This document shows, one piece after another, positions 50,906-59,589 of a stretch of 60,745 bases of DNA. The stretch spans positions 1 to 60,745 of the forward strand of contig JBBQFC010000015.1 in NCBI GenBank assembly GCA_038321615.1, read 5' to 3'. A program made the position numbers and the translations under genes. Under the pieces are notes generated by a model. That model made no database searches, was not told the DNA's origin, and saw only the letters and a program-made list of their open reading frames with translations. Each line of letters begins with the position of its first letter. The first letter of the stretch is position 1. This DNA is from JBBQFC01 sp038321615 (GTDB taxonomy: Bacteria; Bacteroidota; Bacteroidia; Flavobacteriales_D; Cryomorphaceae).

Positions 50906-51241
50906 TTAGCCTTCTCGTACCACTTTCATTGTACTTCCTTTCGAGAGATCTTTATCCTTCAAGGTTTCTTCAATAACTTTTTCAATCCGCCTGGCATTCT
51001 TGTTATCTCCGACCCATTTATAAAGATTAACCACGCGTCTCGAAGCTTTAGCCAATAGCCCTGTGCGGTCTTTCTTCACGAGTATTGAGAAAATGTTTCT
51101 ACACCATTTAAAATACGGCACAAGCACCAAAGCCGCTAAAATGAGAAATAGCCATCCTAGCGGGATAAACGGAATCGTAATGAACACGAGCCCTCCTATG
51201 ATGAGCAAACCGGCAATTATGGGAATAACATATCTTTTCAC
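50906..51241 (-). CDS. small two-helix membrane protein, PGPGW-like
   Basis: A 111-residue protein with two adjacent membrane helices: VIPIIAGLLIIGGLVFITIP and IPLGWLFLILAALVLVPYF, joined by the turn IPFIPLG. The layout and turn resemble the PGPGW/DUF454-type family. The rest (SILVKKDRTGLLAKASRRVV) is basic and helical. No function is known. It lies alone on the minus strand between two plus-strand genes. Confidence 0.75.
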   Translation of the reverse strand: MKRYVIPIIAGLLIIGGLVFITIPFIPLGWLFLILAALVLVPYFKWCRNIFSILVKKDRTGLLAKASRRVVNLYKWVGDNKNARRIEKVIEETLKDKDLSKGSTMKVVREG

Positions 51242-51499
51242 AATAGGTCAGCGGCCAAAATCGTGCAAATTATGTGCATTAGGAGTCATGCATGCCGTTC
51301 GTTTATGGAAATGTGTGGCAAACCACGGCTAAAGGTTAAAAGAAAATTACCCAATGGCGAATGAAGCACGCTCCAATCCCATTTGAATCGCAGTAATAAA
51401 TGGATTTGTTGGATGAGCAAACCCCTTCCTAATGCCATTGTGAAGACTCTAGGAAAGGCCTAATTATTGTTTTAATTTTGAGCCTTCTTAAATGGTATT

Positions 51500-52123
51500 A
51501 TGAAAATATTTATTCCAATTCTTTTAGTGCTTGTAAGTCTAAGTAGCGTACGCGCCCAAGTTTATACCCGCAAGTATGAAGTGAAATCAAGCGATAAGCG
51601 TATAGGTCAAGTGGTAGTTACCCGATCGCTCGAAGGTGAGATTGAACAATATACCGTGGATTCTGATGTAACCATGTCGATGATAATTTCTTTAAATGTC
51701 TCTTACAAAGTGCAGGCTACCTTCAAGAAAGGTGTACTCGTTGCTTCATCGGCTACTATTTATTTGAATGGGAATATTCAGGATCAAGTCGACGTAGAGC
51801 GCAAAGGCGATCATTACGAGGTAGTTATGAACGGGCATACTACCCGTATTTATCAAGAAATCACAGCTTCATCAGCATCGCTCTTCTTCTCAAAACCAAA
51901 AGGCATTAAGACCGTTTTTTCTGAAACCAGTGGCATCATGAAACCGGTTACTGAAACCGCCGATGGTAAATTTAAATTGCGCGACCCTGATAAAGAATCG
52001 AATTTGAACACGTACACCTACTCTTCGGATCAAGGCCTGAACGGAATCGAAATAGAACGTTCGCTTTTTCCGACCTTAAATTTGGTATACACCAGAGAGC
52101 CGCGACCAGCCGAAACAGAATAA
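51500..52123 (+). CDS. secreted protein, probably DUF6134 type
   Basis: A 207-residue exported protein: signal MKIFIPILLVLVSLSSVRAQ; then YEVKSSDKRIGQVVVTRSLE, SDVTMSMIISLNVSYKVQAT and NGNIQDQVDVERKGDHYEVV, a beta-sandwich layout seen in the DUF6134 family of Bacteroidota. Its function is unknown. It converges on acs; the 159 bases between hold a CTCGACTTCGCTCG-type motif and no gene. The family name is a moderate call. Confidence 0.8.
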   Translation: MKIFIPILLVLVSLSSVRAQVYTRKYEVKSSDKRIGQVVVTRSLEGEIEQYTVDSDVTMSMIISLNVSYKVQATFKKGVLVASSATIYLNGNIQDQVDVERKGDHYEVVMNGHTTRIYQEITASSASLFFSKPKGIKTVFSETSGIMKPVTETADGKFKLRDPDKESNLNTYTYSSDQGLNGIEIERSLFPTLNLVYTREPRPAETE

Positions 52124-52282
52124 CGCAACATTCTACCTTGCGACTACTCGACTGTTTGTACGCATCTGTGCTTCCGGCAAATGGGAGAAATTTCGTGATT
52201 TTTTGCGATTTACGTCTGTACTCGACTTCGCTCGTTCACCGTCGCTCTCAATAGATGCGGAGAATCTGGTGTGCCAAGAAAA

Positions 52283-54190
52283 CTAAACCTGTACTTTGAA
52301 CGTGACTATAATCTGTTCTACAACAGATGGATCGAGTAGCGTAGAAGTATCTCCCAAATTGCTCGTATCTCCTTCCGCAATTTTGCGGAGTATCCGGCGC
52401 ATTATTTTGCCACTCCTTGTTTTGGGTAAAGCCAACACCCGCACAATCCGATCGGGACGGGCAATCTTACCGATGTGGTGAACCACGCTTTCGCAAACAG
52501 CTTCACGCATTTCGGCTTCGTCTAAACCTGCATCACTCATAATCACAAAAGCCAATATACCTTGGCCTTTTACATCGTGCGGATATCCAACCACCGCACT
52601 CTCCACTACGGTGTGATGGGCATTGATGGCATTTTCGATCTCGGCAGTGCCAAATCGATGCCCCGAAACATTGATCACATCGTCCACCCGACCTATAATC
52701 CGAAACATTCCGTCGGCATCGCGCCAGGCACCGTCGCCGGTGAAATAATATCCTGGAAACATCCTAAAATACGTGTTCATGCAGCGCTCGTGATCCCCGA
52801 AAATCGTGCGCAGCATACTCGGCCATGGGTGTTTGATGGCAAGTAACCCTTCGGTATTTGGCTCGTTGATTTCCAAGCCCGATTGATCGAGCAATACGGG
52901 CTGTACACCGGGCAATGGCAAGCCGGCATAAGTAGCTTTCATAGGGCTATGTGCCCCCAGGCCAGAGATCATTATCCCACCGGTTTCTGTTTGCCACCAA
53001 GTATCTACCAAAGCGCAAAGTCTTCGACCTACATGCTCAAAATACCAGTCCCAGGCTTCTTTATTGATCGGTTCACCTACCGTACCAATGGTTTTTAAAG
53101 TGCTGAGCGAAGCAGAATTTGGATAAGATTCACCGTGGAGCATAAGTGCCCGTATGGCTGTGGGAGCCGTGTAAAATTGATTAACCGCGTGCTTATCGCA
53201 AACCTCCCAAAATCGAGCCGGTGTCGGATAGGTCGGCACTCCTTCAAACATCACCGTGGTGATGCCCATCAGTAATGGGCCGTATGTGAGATAGGTGTGT
53301 CCGGTGATCCACCCAAGATCGGCCGTGCACCAAAACACATCACCTTCATCGGCTTGAAATACATTGGCAAAACTATAACCGGCGTAAACCATGTAACCAC
53401 CGCAGGTATGGAGGATGCCTTTGGGTTTGCCCGTACTACCCGAAGTGTAAAGCACAAAAAGCGGGTCTTCGCTATCCATTATTTCTGGCTCGCAGTGGGC
53501 AGGTGCTTCCGCAGTTAATTCGGCCAACCAAAAATCGCGGCCAGGTTGCATGTCAACCGTTTCGTTTGTTCGCTTCACAACGAGCACAGAATCAACCGAC
53601 GCTGTTTCGACTAAAGCTTGATCGACTACTGCTTTCAGCGATACTTGTTGCTTCCCGCGAAAGAGACCGTCGGCTGTGATCACCATTTTGCATTGACAAT
53701 CATTGATGCGATCGGCAAGGGAGCGAGCCGAAAATCCGGCGAAAACCACGCTATGCACAGCGCCAATTCTAGCACAGGCCAGCACGGCGACTAGTAATTC
53801 GGGAATCATGGGCAGATAGATGGCCACCCGATCGCCTTTTCCAACACCTTTTGACCGAAGTACATTGCCAAGGGCCGAAACGTGCGCTAAGAGTTCGCGG
53901 TAGGTAAATGCTTTGTACTCGTCGGTCGGTTCATTCGGCTCCCATACTATTGCCGTTTTACCAGGAGTCACTGCCGCATGCCGATCTAAGCAATTTTCGG
54001 TGATATTGAGCTTGCCTTCGGTAAACCATTTTACATTGCCTTCCCTGAAACTTCCGACCATCGTTTCTTTCCACCGGGCGGACCAATTGTAATTTTCGGC
54101 AATCTCACTCCAAAATCCAGAAGGATCTTGAATGCTGCGCTTATAATGGTTTTGGTAATCTTCTTTTGATTTAATTCGGAAACTCAACAT
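52283..54190 (-). CDS. acs: acetyl-CoA synthetase (acetate--CoA ligase)
   Basis: Makes acetyl-CoA from acetate, ATP and CoA through acetyl-AMP. The 635-residue product has all family motifs: LYTSGSTGKPKGILHTCGGY (A3), WCTADLGWITGHTYLTYGPL, LVDTWWQTETGG (A5), FTGDGAWRDADG (A8) and the acetylation-controlled lysine Lys595 in KTRSGKIMRRILRK. Its start is 4 bases after the pulA stop, so both are probably transcribed together; that gives a link between glucan breakdown and acetate use. Confidence 0.97.
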   Translation of the reverse strand: MLSFRIKSKEDYQNHYKRSIQDPSGFWSEIAENYNWSARWKETMVGSFREGNVKWFTEGKLNITENCLDRHAAVTPGKTAIVWEPNEPTDEYKAFTYRELLAHVSALGNVLRSKGVGKGDRVAIYLPMIPELLVAVLACARIGAVHSVVFAGFSARSLADRINDCQCKMVITADGLFRGKQQVSLKAVVDQALVETASVDSVLVVKRTNETVDMQPGRDFWLAELTAEAPAHCEPEIMDSEDPLFVLYTSGSTGKPKGILHTCGGYMVYAGYSFANVFQADEGDVFWCTADLGWITGHTYLTYGPLLMGITTVMFEGVPTYPTPARFWEVCDKHAVNQFYTAPTAIRALMLHGESYPNSASLSTLKTIGTVGEPINKEAWDWYFEHVGRRLCALVDTWWQTETGGIMISGLGAHSPMKATYAGLPLPGVQPVLLDQSGLEINEPNTEGLLAIKHPWPSMLRTIFGDHERCMNTYFRMFPGYYFTGDGAWRDADGMFRIIGRVDDVINVSGHRFGTAEIENAINAHHTVVESAVVGYPHDVKGQGILAFVIMSDAGLDEAEMREAVCESVVHHIGKIARPDRIVRVLALPKTRSGKIMRRILRKIAEGDTSNLGDTSTLLDPSVVEQIIVTFKVQV

Positions 54191-54193
54191 AAT

Positions 54194-56191
54194 TCAATTC
54201 AATTTTTGAAAGAAAATGGCCAGGCTATGGGCGGGTATTTGCACGGTACCTTCCTTTATGACTTGCTTTTCAGCAGGTATTCCTAAATATGCTACCGTCC
54301 AGAGTCCTTCCGGTAAGCTGAAATCCTGGGTTACATTTGCGGCATTGCAAATCACCAGTGTTTGATTCCATTCGTCTTCCGCCGGACAATCTATTTGGTA
54401 TATCAACAAACTATCCGCAGATTCTAAAAAGTGCAGACGCCGCTGAATTTCTTCTGTACTTCCCAATCGAAAGCAGGGATGGGATTTTCGCAAACCAATA
54501 AACCATCGGTATTGCTTAAAAACATCCAGGTATTCGGCTTTTCGCCCCCAGTCGATAGCGTTTACAGAATCAGGTGATTTATAGCTATTCTCCATACCCT
54601 GCTTCGTTCGCATCATTTCTGCACCCGCATGAATAAAAGGTATTCCTTGCGAAGTAAGCACCAAAGCATTGGCCAAAATCTGAAGATTTTTGCGGGTGGA
54701 CTCGTTCGCTTGGGGATTGGTAAGCTCCAATTTGTCGAAGAGTGTGTGGTTGTCGTGGCAGGACACGTAATTTATGCATTGCAATGGGGACGAAGCCCAG
54801 GCTGTATCCGAATTGTTGATTTTGGTGTAATCTATGTCGGGATGAGCAGTAGCTCCTACAATGCCAAACTTTACACTCTCGCGCAAATCCCATTTGCCGC
54901 TTATAAATCCTTTTGCATTGTGATCGCTCCAATGCCCTTTAATACCATCGCGCATATCGTCGGAAAAAGCGGCTACGCCCGGCATCTTGTAGGTATATTT
55001 TTTCAAAGCTCGCTCGCCTTCCGGCAATGGGGAATCGCTGGCTGTCCAACCTTCGCCGTAGATTAACAAATCGGAGCGCGCAGCCAAAAGGGTATCCGCG
55101 ATTACCTGCATAGTAGTTTGGTCGTGTATAGCCATAAGGTCAAAACGGAAACCATCGATGTGATACTCTTTTGTCCAGTACAATAAGGACTCCATCATTA
55201 GTTTCCGAAACATAGGTTTATCACTGGCTGTCTCATTTCCGCAAGCACTGGCATCGCTGTACTTACCGTCCGGCCATTGACGGTAATATTGCCCCGGAGC
55301 AGTTTCTTCGAGACTAAGCCCATCTACCCTGCCGGTGTGGTTGTACACCACATCCATCACCACGCGGAGTTCAGCTTTGTGCAAGGCTTGAACCATTTCT
55401 TTAAACTCTTTTATTCGAACTGTACTGTTAGAAGCATCTGTAGCGTAACTCCCTTCCGGGACGAAATAATTCTGCGGATCGTAGCCCCAATTGTATTGCG
55501 GTATTTCAGGCTTGCTTTCGTCGATGGACAGAAAATCGAATACCGGAAGGAGATGAACATGCGTGACTCCCAGCTCAACCAGATGATCTATACCGACGGA
55601 ATTACCTTGTCGATCTTTGAGACCCGTTTCTGTAAAGGCCAGGTATCTTCCTTTGTTCACCATACCGGAAGTGGGGTGAATAGAGAAATCGCGGACGTGC
55701 ACCTCGTAGATTACTGCATCGCCAATGGAGCGAAGCGGGGAAGCCGCGTCCGACTCCCAACCAGATGGATTGATTGCAGAAGGATCAATTAGTTGTCCGC
55801 GAAGGCCGTTTGTACCCACGGCTTTTGCATACGGGTCGGGGACTTCCGATCTCCAACCCGTCTTAAATTCAGCCTGAACGGTATAGAACTGTCCCCGATA
55901 TTGAACTGGAATTTCCGTCATCCATGCACCAAAATCGCCCAAAGACATTGGAAGGGTGGCCAAAGCTTCCACATCCGCTGTTGGATCGTGGTAAATTCGA
56001 CACATCATAGCTGTCGATTCGGGCGACCACACTTTTAAAACAATCCGATTGGTTTCAAAACTGAGCCCTAAATCGCTATTCGGGTAAAACATTTCGTTCA
56101 CCGCCGCCATATTCTGAGAAACACCTTGATCATTGCAACTACATAAGCCCAGAGCAAGGATAAATATAAAATGGAATCGATTGCTGTGCAT
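54194..56191 (-). CDS. pulA: type I pullulanase lipoprotein (GH13_14)
   Basis: Cuts alpha-1,6 branches in pullulan, starch or glycogen. The 665-residue product has a lipoprotein signal ending in LGLCSC, an N-terminal carbohydrate-binding-like domain (LSFETNRIVLKVWSPESTAM), then the GH13 conserved regions: VVMDVVYNHTG, DGFRFDLMAIHD with nucleophile Asp, LIYGEGWTA with acid Glu and NYVSCHDNHTLFDKL with the third Asp. The YNWGYDPQNYFVPEGSYAT stretch is the type I signature. I start at ATG 56191 (MHSNRFHF); a further upstream start at 56284 lies before the signal. Confidence 0.94.
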   Translation of the reverse strand: MHSNRFHFIFILALGLCSCNDQGVSQNMAAVNEMFYPNSDLGLSFETNRIVLKVWSPESTAMMCRIYHDPTADVEALATLPMSLGDFGAWMTEIPVQYRGQFYTVQAEFKTGWRSEVPDPYAKAVGTNGLRGQLIDPSAINPSGWESDAASPLRSIGDAVIYEVHVRDFSIHPTSGMVNKGRYLAFTETGLKDRQGNSVGIDHLVELGVTHVHLLPVFDFLSIDESKPEIPQYNWGYDPQNYFVPEGSYATDASNSTVRIKEFKEMVQALHKAELRVVMDVVYNHTGRVDGLSLEETAPGQYYRQWPDGKYSDASACGNETASDKPMFRKLMMESLLYWTKEYHIDGFRFDLMAIHDQTTMQVIADTLLAARSDLLIYGEGWTASDSPLPEGERALKKYTYKMPGVAAFSDDMRDGIKGHWSDHNAKGFISGKWDLRESVKFGIVGATAHPDIDYTKINNSDTAWASSPLQCINYVSCHDNHTLFDKLELTNPQANESTRKNLQILANALVLTSQGIPFIHAGAEMMRTKQGMENSYKSPDSVNAIDWGRKAEYLDVFKQYRWFIGLRKSHPCFRLGSTEEIQRRLHFLESADSLLIYQIDCPAEDEWNQTLVICNAANVTQDFSLPEGLWTVAYLGIPAEKQVIKEGTVQIPAHSLAIFFQKLN

Positions 56192-56337
56192 TTTAGAAAA
56201 ATTAGCAAGGTCAGAAAGAAAGGAATTTTCATCGAGAAAACAAGGTCGGGTAAATGATCTGTTGATGTGCAACCCTTTAAACATTCAGTTGCGTAAAAGC
56301 TATATCGCGTCTCATTTCGAAACATTGGAAGGGTGCA

Positions 56338-56345
56338 TAGCTTTG
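56338..56345 (+). promoter_or_regulatory. -7 box of the T9SS type B protein gene
   Basis: TAGCTTTG, a full TAnnTTTG match, 24 bases before ATG 56370. No convincing -33 TTG at the usual distance. Confidence 0.45.
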
Positions 56346-56369
56346 ACACGCCAAAACACGTCTTTAATT

Positions 56370-56687
56370 ATGAGAACCTTCTTCACACTTCTTACTGCCC
56401 TTATCGTTTGCGGAAGCACCAGCGCCCAAATAGATGTGGAAAACAAATTTCCCAATGTGATAACCCCGAATGGCGACGGCATGAACGATACCTTTCATAT
56501 AGGTAACTATACTTTGGAAGATGGTCCTTCGTTGACCGTTATCAATCGCTGGGGCAAGACTATTTTCGAAGCGCAGCGCTACGCAAATCAATGGGATGCG
56601 AGTGAAAGTGAAACTGGTCAGTATTTTTATATCATCAAATTTGGTGATGGGAAGCAATACAGCGGTTGGCTGCAAATTGTGAAGTAA
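56370..56687 (+). CDS. signal peptide plus stand-alone T9SS type B sorting domain
   Basis: A 105-residue secreted protein. Residues 1-20 are a signal peptide (MRTFFTLLTALIVCGSTSAQ). The remaining 85 are a gliding-motility-associated (type B) sorting domain: FPNVITPNGDGMNDTFHIGN, LTVINRWGKTIFEAQ and GQYFYIIKFGDGKQYSGWLQ. No cargo domain lies between the two, which is unusual since such domains normally end proteins of several hundred residues. I start at ATG 56370 because the open frame further upstream contains no signal. Confidence 0.88.
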   Translation: MRTFFTLLTALIVCGSTSAQIDVENKFPNVITPNGDGMNDTFHIGNYTLEDGPSLTVINRWGKTIFEAQRYANQWDASESETGQYFYIIKFGDGKQYSGWLQIVK

Positions 56688-56854
56688 AAATTTAAATACC
56701 TACAAGTCAATTATTTATACCAAATTTGAAAATTGAGTTGTTGGAAACGAACAAATCAATGTTGATGATTTATAATTTGGATGCAAGATCATTCCACGGT
56801 TAATTGTCAATTTGCCCAGAATTTCAATCATAAACTTTTAACAAAAACCTAAAA

Positions 56855-57511
56855 ATGAAAAAATCCTTACTCTTTGCAGCGGCCGCATTATTATTGGGCA
56901 CTGCCGTAAACGCGCAAGACGTTTACAAACAAACCGGCGGGGAGCGCAACCTTGAATTTTTATTTGCTCCACTTGGAGGTAGCCCAATCGGCATTGATGG
57001 CATTAAGTATCGCTCTTTCACTTCAGCTACAAGTGCCTGGAGAGTAGCCGCTTTCGCCGGTTTCAATTCGGCAACTGACAACTCACTCGATGGAGAAACT
57101 GAACTTAAAGATGTTTCTTCAGAGTTTACCATCTCGGTGCGTCCAGGTATTGAGCGCCACTTTGCGGGTACCGACCGGCTATCTCCATACTACGGAGCTG
57201 AAGCACTTGTTGACTTCAGATCATCTAATGACAAATCAGAATCTTTGATTGGTGACGACGTTGAAGAACAAACTACCAAAAATGGTTCTATCGGGTTTGG
57301 TCTAAACGCCATAGCCGGTGTGGATTTCTATTTTGCTGACAACATCTACCTTGGTGCTGAACTAGGATTTGGTTTTGGCTTCACTTCAGAATTTGACACG
57401 AAAGTTGAAAATACAGTAGAAGGAGTTGATACCGTAGAAACACCAAACGGTAGCTCTTTGGACATCGGTCCAAACGTAGTAGGTGCTATCCGTCTTGGTT
57501 TCTTGTTCTAG
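56855..57511 (+). CDS. outer-membrane beta-barrel protein
   Basis: A 218-residue barrel: signal peptide MKKSLLFAAAALLLGTAVNA, then alternating beta strands (RNLEFLFAPLGGSPIGIDGI, WRVAAFAGFNSATDN, FTISVRPGIERHFAGTDRL, DIGPNVVGAIRLGFLF). It ends in a terminal Phe, which the assembly machinery recognises. The layout suggests eight to ten strands, OmpW/OprF-like. The next gene starts 36 bases later and may be cotranscribed. Confidence 0.88.
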   Translation: MKKSLLFAAAALLLGTAVNAQDVYKQTGGERNLEFLFAPLGGSPIGIDGIKYRSFTSATSAWRVAAFAGFNSATDNSLDGETELKDVSSEFTISVRPGIERHFAGTDRLSPYYGAEALVDFRSSNDKSESLIGDDVEEQTTKNGSIGFGLNAIAGVDFYFADNIYLGAELGFGFGFTSEFDTKVENTVEGVDTVETPNGSSLDIGPNVVGAIRLGFLF

Positions 57512-57547
57512 AAAACGTACCTTCGGTACTCAAAGTTTCTAAAGAAT

Positions 57548-58441
57548 ATGATACTCAAAAACACACATAGAATAACTGCGGTGGCACTCACCGCAGTTGT
57601 TTTACTTTTCAGCGCGGGCTGCTCGAAAGAGTATGATGCCGTGGGAACCGATCATAATAACGAAGTAAAGCGCGTTAAAGATCGGAAGACAAAACAGGAA
57701 ATACAGGATGCATCACAGCGCATACCAGCTATTTCCTGGTACAATCAAACGATGAATAAAATCATCACATTTGACCCAAAAAGTGAAGCTAAAACCTTTA
57801 GTTTCTCTGACCCAAATCCAGGCTGGAATTTTAGCAATTCAACAGAAACCGCTTGGGTCCCAGCTGAAGGCGGCGGGGGTATTCTTTTTGTTGGCTCCGG
57901 TTCATTTGGTGGCAACACGGGTGGAGGCACCGTAGTAGCGGGAAGTACAACGCTGAATATAATCTCTACGTTTTGTTTCTCTGCATCTGAAGAAGCGATT
58001 GGACTTGATATTGGAGGGTTCGGAGGTCCGGACTTCGATGGTATTTCTGGTGTTGTAGGTTTTGCAGGAGATTTCGAAGCTCTTCAAAATGAGAATTTTG
58101 AAGATGAAGATGACATTTTCGATTTCTTTCAAGGCATTGCTTACTATGTAGTCTATGATAATGAAGCAAATGGCAGCTACGATATCTTAAACTGGTTTGA
58201 AGATGCCGGCGAACCTACTGATGATTTAGGAGGTAATGGATTTGCTTGGGTTTACGGATTCGAACCAGATGCATGGTCAATCTACTTTTCAGAAAGCGGT
58301 TCGCTTAATGTCTCTGGAGGAAGTATAACCTTTTCAGGACAGTATTTAGGTCTAATTTTAGATGTTTCTGACCTTGAGTCGAGTTTTGATGACTTCAGCT
58401 TTGTAGAAGCTGAGGGTTTTGGAACGATGGGATGTAATTAA
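57548..58441 (+). CDS. lipoprotein, unknown function
   Basis: A 297-residue protein with a lipoprotein signal (VALTAVVLLFSAGCSKEYDA, lipobox SAGC). The rest is rich in Gly, Phe, Asp and Ser, with a glycine-rich segment (GGGGILFVGSGSFGGNTGGG) and many acidic residues (FEDEDDIFDFF) that may bind calcium. No family is recognised. A strong terminator follows. Confidence 0.8.
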   Translation: MILKNTHRITAVALTAVVLLFSAGCSKEYDAVGTDHNNEVKRVKDRKTKQEIQDASQRIPAISWYNQTMNKIITFDPKSEAKTFSFSDPNPGWNFSNSTETAWVPAEGGGGILFVGSGSFGGNTGGGTVVAGSTTLNIISTFCFSASEEAIGLDIGGFGGPDFDGISGVVGFAGDFEALQNENFEDEDDIFDFFQGIAYYVVYDNEANGSYDILNWFEDAGEPTDDLGGNGFAWVYGFEPDAWSIYFSESGSLNVSGGSITFSGQYLGLILDVSDLESSFDDFSFVEAEGFGTMGCN

Positions 58442-58461
58442 TCCTTTCTAAGTAAATATTT

Positions 58462-58493
58462 AAAGCCGCTTTCTTTCGAAGGCGGCTTTTTTT
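58462..58493 (+). terminator. terminator of the lipoprotein gene
   Basis: AAAGCCGCTTTC (58462-58473), TTTC loop, GAAGGCGGCTTT (58478-58489): a 12-base stem with one T-G pair, then T to 58493. Confidence 0.92.
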
Positions 58494-58520
58494 GGAATTA
58501 AAAATTCAACTAATAAATAA

Positions 58521-58777
58521 CCGTAGTATTATAAGTGCAGTGGAGAAAGCGAAGCATTACAAATGCAGCGAAGCACGTTAAGAAGCAAGTATTAGCCGCA
58601 GCATTATAAATGCAGCAGAGCAGGTTAAGAAGGAAGTATTAGCCGCAGCATTACAAATGCAGCGGAGCAAGCAGCATTATAAATGCAGCGGAGCACGTTA
58701 AGAAGCAAGTATTAGCCGCAGCATTACAAATGCAGCGGAGCATTACAAATGCAGCAGAGCGAAGTAAATGCAGCGGA
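58521..58777. repeat. second array of the palindrome family
   Basis: The same stem arms as in the 9.5-10 kb array (CCGCAGCATT and AATGCAGCGG), but the 3-base loop is ACA or ATA instead of GCA. Copies: 58521-58543 (degenerate), 58551-58573 (partial), 58596-58618, 58643-58665, 58671-58691, 58716-58738, 58740-58757 (half) and 58761-58777 (half). A linker, AGCACGTTAAGAAGCAAGTA then TTAG, recurs, giving a period of about 47 bases. The array occupies the gap between a terminator and the next lipoprotein gene. Confidence 0.88.
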
Positions 58778-58874
58778 ACCAGGGTTACGAATCATCGATT
58801 AAAAAAAATGTTCAGAGTCTTTTTTCAGTCGGCGAAAAAATTACCTTTAACGCAATTACTAAAACTTAAACCAA

Positions 58875-59405
58875 ATGAAAACCAACCTATTATTGATCGC
58901 CGCAGGCATCTTTTTGATGGCCTGTGAACCTGCTCAGGTTCGCTACACCCAGCAATCGCCGGAGATTGAGACTTTCAAATCGGTATTGAAGGCCTATAAC
59001 GACAGAAATTTAGAAGGTATGAATGCTGCTTATGCCGACACAGCAAAGATTTTCATGAACTCATCGACCAAAGGAGTGCTGGCAAGTGAAGAAAATGCTG
59101 AAGGCTTAAAAGGCATGGAAATATTCAGTTCTGCGAAGTTTGATTTCGCCGATGATGACATTGAAATGGTGGTGACCGACAAAGGCGAAACCTGGGTTAA
59201 CTACTGGGGTAAGTGGCAAGGTACCTTTGCTGCAAATAATGAACCCGCTGAAATTGCGCTTCATATTACAGCTCGTTTTATTGATGGCAAAATCGTTCAG
59301 GAGTACGACTATTTCGATAGTTCTGGAGTCGATGAAAAATACCAAGAGATAGAAGCTATGGCGAAGGCTGCAACGGATTCCACAGCTACGACGCCTGCGA
59401 TGTAA
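58875..59405 (+). CDS. NTF2/SnoaL-like lipoprotein
   Basis: A 176-residue lipoprotein: signal MKTNLLLIAAGIFLMAC, then IETFKSVLKAYNDRNLEGMN, AYADTAKIFMNSSTKGV, GETWVNYWGKWQGTFAAN and RFIDGKIVQEYDYFDSSG. This is the cone-shaped NTF2-like/SnoaL fold (an aspartate-, tryptophan-rich small domain with final DGKIVxEYDYFD). Substrate unknown. A terminator follows 31 bases after the stop. The first 69 bases upstream lie next to the palindrome array. Confidence 0.87.
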   Translation: MKTNLLLIAAGIFLMACEPAQVRYTQQSPEIETFKSVLKAYNDRNLEGMNAAYADTAKIFMNSSTKGVLASEENAEGLKGMEIFSSAKFDFADDDIEMVVTDKGETWVNYWGKWQGTFAANNEPAEIALHITARFIDGKIVQEYDYFDSSGVDEKYQEIEAMAKAATDSTATTPAM

Positions 59406-59435
59406 ATTCGAATTGCTCTAAAATCAAAATACCCG

Positions 59436-59470
59436 ACCCGGACAGCATTCATTTCTTGTCCGGGTTTCTT
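59436..59470 (+). terminator. terminator of the SnoaL-like gene
   Basis: ACCCGGACA (59436-59444), twelve-base loop, TGTCCGGGT (59457-59465), then TTCTT. Confidence 0.85.
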
Positions 59471-59589
59471 TATTAAGCATGTTCAATAACACTAGCTTAA
59501 AAAGCTATGCTAATAACCATGCCTGCTCTATTCCGGTCGCATTGCGCTTTTGGCAATTGCTCGAGCACATTAATTTAAATGACAGGTGA

